A stretch of 64,000 nt of DNA from Rhabditophanes sp. KR3021 (Eukaryota; Nematoda; Chromadorea; Rhabditida; Alloionematidae): NCBI GenBank assembly GCA_963281155.1, contig CAUJLY010000003.1, positions 2,604,001 to 2,668,000 on the forward strand. The letters are read 5' to 3'. A program made the translations under genes and the position numbers. Under the pieces are notes generated by a model. It was not told where the DNA came from and did no database searches. It saw only the letters and a program-made list of their open reading frames with translations. The first letter of the stretch is position 1, and the number at the start of each line of letters is the position of its first letter. Shown here one piece after another: positions 61,442 through 64,000 of this stretch.

Positions 61442-63444
61442 TTAATTTAAGGATGTGTCGGCTTGACTTTGAATCATTATGTCGTCACTATCACTTCCAA
61501 TTTCATCAGAACTGATGCTCCTTTTTGCTCTCCACGACAATCTGGCTGGAAGAGTTAACATGTATCCATGATCGTAAATGTAAATTCTTTTGTCGAAAGG
61601 GTTGTATGAAACCATATTTGCATTTTTATACAAATTAATCCAAGGAATATTTGGGATCTTATACTTGTCTCGGTAAAAGTCATACGACATAAATATTTGA
61701 CTTTTCAATTCCACGGTGCTTTGTACTAAATATAAAACCCCACAAACTACAAAACCATTTGCTACATCCGTGTGATTTACAAGTGTTAAGTTAAATGTTT
61801 GATAAATCGTCAAGTTGCCGATATCAACCTTTGATACTGAAAGAAAAGGTTCATTCGTGTAGTGGAACATCACCCACAAAGCATTTTCATCTACTGCCAA
61901 ATCAAAGTAACTATTTTGTTGGTTGAAAAGAAACTATAAAAAAGATATTATTGATATCGAAGTGTAAAAGATATTAGAGTGTATCTGTTATCATTAAATA
62001 AACATACATTTTGTTTGTTAAATGATACTCTATTTCCGAAATCAAGTTCTTGGTAACTTTTTCCACTTAAATCATATTTGATAATTTTCGGTTGACCGGC
62101 ACGGTGATAATATAGAGAATCATTAAAAAGTAATGAATTTGTGCCAGAGTAAATAAAGGGCAAGTAATGATTTTCTAACAAAAGTTGTCTCCTCAAATCT
62201 GACTCCGATTCGTATTCTTGGACATGACCTCCTTGGAAATGTGGCATCAACCATCGCTTGTTTGAATCTTTCCCTGATTTAGGATATGCATCTCGCATCC
62301 AACTGAAATGAGTCGTAATTATTTAAGTTGTATCGCCATTGCTAGCTTACCTTCCGTAGAACGTATTTGAGTGGGCATGGAATACAGGCCTTCCAATGCT
62401 TTCAAGGTAACAATGAGCTGTTGCCCCTTCGATATAAGCTGTTTCAGTCACTTCCGGTGGCGCATTCCAATCGTCCGTAATATTTGTCAGACACACTTTC
62501 ATACAAGACTCAACTTCAGTCATATTTTCGATCATCTGAAAAGTTATAAAATACATAATATGCTTTGGGATTTACATGTTCAACAATAATCGGAAGTGCT
62601 TTTTCCATTATCCTGGGAATATTATCGCTATCTGGGATATTTTTGAACAAATTTGAGTAAGGGCATTTCATTTCTTCAATTATCGGACACTGATTTGAAG
62701 TCATTTCGTAGTTCGCTTGGATCGGACATTTAGGGCAAATGGCATCTCGGCCTTGTTTTCCAGGAGGACCTAAAAATATTTTAAAGATAATACTAAATAA
62801 AGTGCTTACCCTCTGGCCCATGATGTCCTGGTAAGCCCATCAAACCCTAAATTGTATTATTTTAAAAAGAAAAGCTTAAATTACCGGAATCCCTTGAGGT
62901 CCCGGAGGTCCTTGATTACCCATTGGCCCTATTGGACCAGGTGGGCCTGGAAATCCACGCTCGGAGTCATGTTCATCAACACAATACTCGTGCAAACTAA
63001 GACATTTATCCATCAATTCGTTCATCTACCGATTAAATAATAATAAATTTTTTCTAATTTACTTACACGAATTTTGGATAAAGACTGAAGCCACATCTCA
63101 GATTTAGTTAGGTTTAAATTTTTAGCTTCCGGTGGAGCTCCTCCAACAACAGCATCATTATCAAGAGAACTTCTTTTGCTGCGTACATTTTGCAACTCTT
63201 TTTGATTAAACTCGTCAAGTTGAGAATAATATTGGTTGAATTCTTCTGTCTGAGTAATAACCTCATTTTCCAAAACATTTTGTAGGTAATACAAATGAAG
63301 AATTAGGATAAATGAAAGAATAAAAATAATGGATTGTGAAATCTCAAGTTTCCTCAACAACTTTAAGTCTGATTCTTCAGATCCGACAGCAATTTTGTTT
63401 GCTTTAACCGAAGAATTAGTTTCCATGACACACCGATAAATCAA
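61442..63444 (-). CDS. Colmedin (collagen plus olfactomedin membrane protein; gliomedin/UNC-122-like)
   Basis: Vertebrate gliomedin and C. elegans UNC-122 are type II membrane proteins of this layout that act at synapses or nodes. Exons 63067-63444, 62885-63025, 62810-62846, 62576-62769, 62351-62535, 62008-62302, 61442-61933; total 1722 nt, 573 residues (an in-frame ATG at 63426 would drop six). Membrane helix at about 37-54 (SQSIIFILSFILILHLYY). A furin-type site RSKR at 88-91 follows. Collagen Gly-X-Y repeats at about 148-190 (GFPGPPGPIGPMGNQGPPG), then a Cys segment and the olfactomedin domain from about 275: FYGSWMRDAYPKSG, YLPFIYSGTNSLLFNDSLYY, FDLAVDENALWV, VVCGVLYLV and MVSYNPFDKRIYIYDHGY. 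A second RAKR site lies after that domain. It sits directly upstream of the convertase on the same strand. Confidence 0.9.
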
Positions 63445-64000
63445 AAAGCGATGTGATTTAATTATTATTTATTAATTGTATCATTGTATCCATATACTTT
63501 TATTTATTATTGAAATTAGAGATTGAATCATAATTTATTGTCAACAAAGATATTCGATTTCACTTTTAGCACATTTTATTTAGATATTATATAAACCAAT
63601 TATAAATCAATTGTTGCATATGAATTTCACGACGACACCAAAATAGTTTACCGGGATACACCTGTTGTTGCATTAAGTTCGGATTGTTTAAGCTGTGTAT
63701 TGATGTTATATAAAAAGAGGTGGGCGAAAGCTAAGTTAAAAAGTTTATCAAGAATGATCTTAAAAAATATATACTACTTTCTGTGTACCTCTTATTCATA
63801 TAATCTCGAAACAAATTGACAGATAAATCTTTCGGAGAAAGTAGATAGATATTTGTTACGTGGATCAAAAGCATTGGCATATGTTTGAAGGAAGTGATAA
63901 AAACAAAGGCACTCATACGCATACTTTTATTGGCATATTGATAGAGTTTGTTTCTTTAGTTGATGTATATAAATATATCATATAATGCATCAGCTTATTA
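63445..64000. other. Upstream region of colmedin
   Basis: AT-rich; no further gene recognised before the window ends. The frame at 63731-63922 has no domain. Confidence 0.4.

Noticed and set aside
1..64000. CRISPR arrays, prokaryotic operons, ribosome binding sites, rRNA or tRNA genes
   Set aside because: The genes are spliced eukaryotic genes and no regular spaced repeats were seen. tRNA genes could not be excluded by eye but none was recognised.

Overview
This looks like AT-rich animal nuclear DNA, most likely from a nematode. The evidence is indirect: GT-AG introns that are often only 37-50 bp, AG acceptors placed just before start codons, a Gly/Tyr-rich secreted peptide, a BPI/LBP-like lipid-binding protein, a colmedin (collagen plus olfactomedin), a Kv2/EXP-2-type potassium channel, and relatives of the LEM-3/ANKLE1 GIY-YIG nuclease. 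No rRNA or marker gene fixes the species. A clade I (enoplean) worm is possible but unproven.

Layout. (1) 1-6.5 kb: the 3' part of a BPI/LBP-like gene on the plus strand. Its introns carry decayed antisense copies of a LEM-3-like GIY-YIG family. (2) 7.3-8.7 kb: sedoheptulokinase. (3) 8.7-27.05 kb: an 18 kb stretch with no supportable gene, recurrent ACCACC/GGTGGT words and small tandem repeats. (4) 27.05-30.8 kb: a BED zinc finger protein with a hAT-transposase-derived body. (5) 31.1-33.1 kb (minus): an acidic coiled-coil protein of unknown role. (6) 33.3-38.6 kb (plus): Phe-tRNA synthetase beta, COA6, PRORP and an ALYREF-like mRNA export factor. (7) 39.4-45.7 kb (minus): a small secreted Gly/Tyr-rich peptide and a Kv channel with two alternative sets of 5' exons. 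(8) 47.3-49.8 kb (plus): a divergent WASP-type actin regulator. (9) 50.6-55.1 kb: decayed coding remnants and a candidate one-helix membrane protein. (10) 55.2-63.4 kb (minus): a complete kexin/furin-type proprotein convertase and, just upstream on the same strand, a colmedin that carries furin-type RxKR sites. Three consecutive convertase introns hold antisense gene remnants, two of which are recognisable GIY-YIG copies.

How genes fit together. PRORP, COA6 and Phe-tRNA synthetase sit in one same-strand block. The COA6 stop and the PRORP start are only 10 bases apart, which suggests a dicistronic transcript resolved by trans-splicing. The convertase and colmedin are neighbours that could act as protease and substrate. 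The most unusual feature is the repeated antisense, intronic occurrence of LEM-3-like GIY-YIG gene fragments in two unrelated host genes.

Exon coordinates come from reading frames, splice consensus and phase agreement by eye. Cumulative exon lengths are divisible by three in the multi-exon models whose start lies in the window. Homology calls are from recognised motifs; no database search was run.
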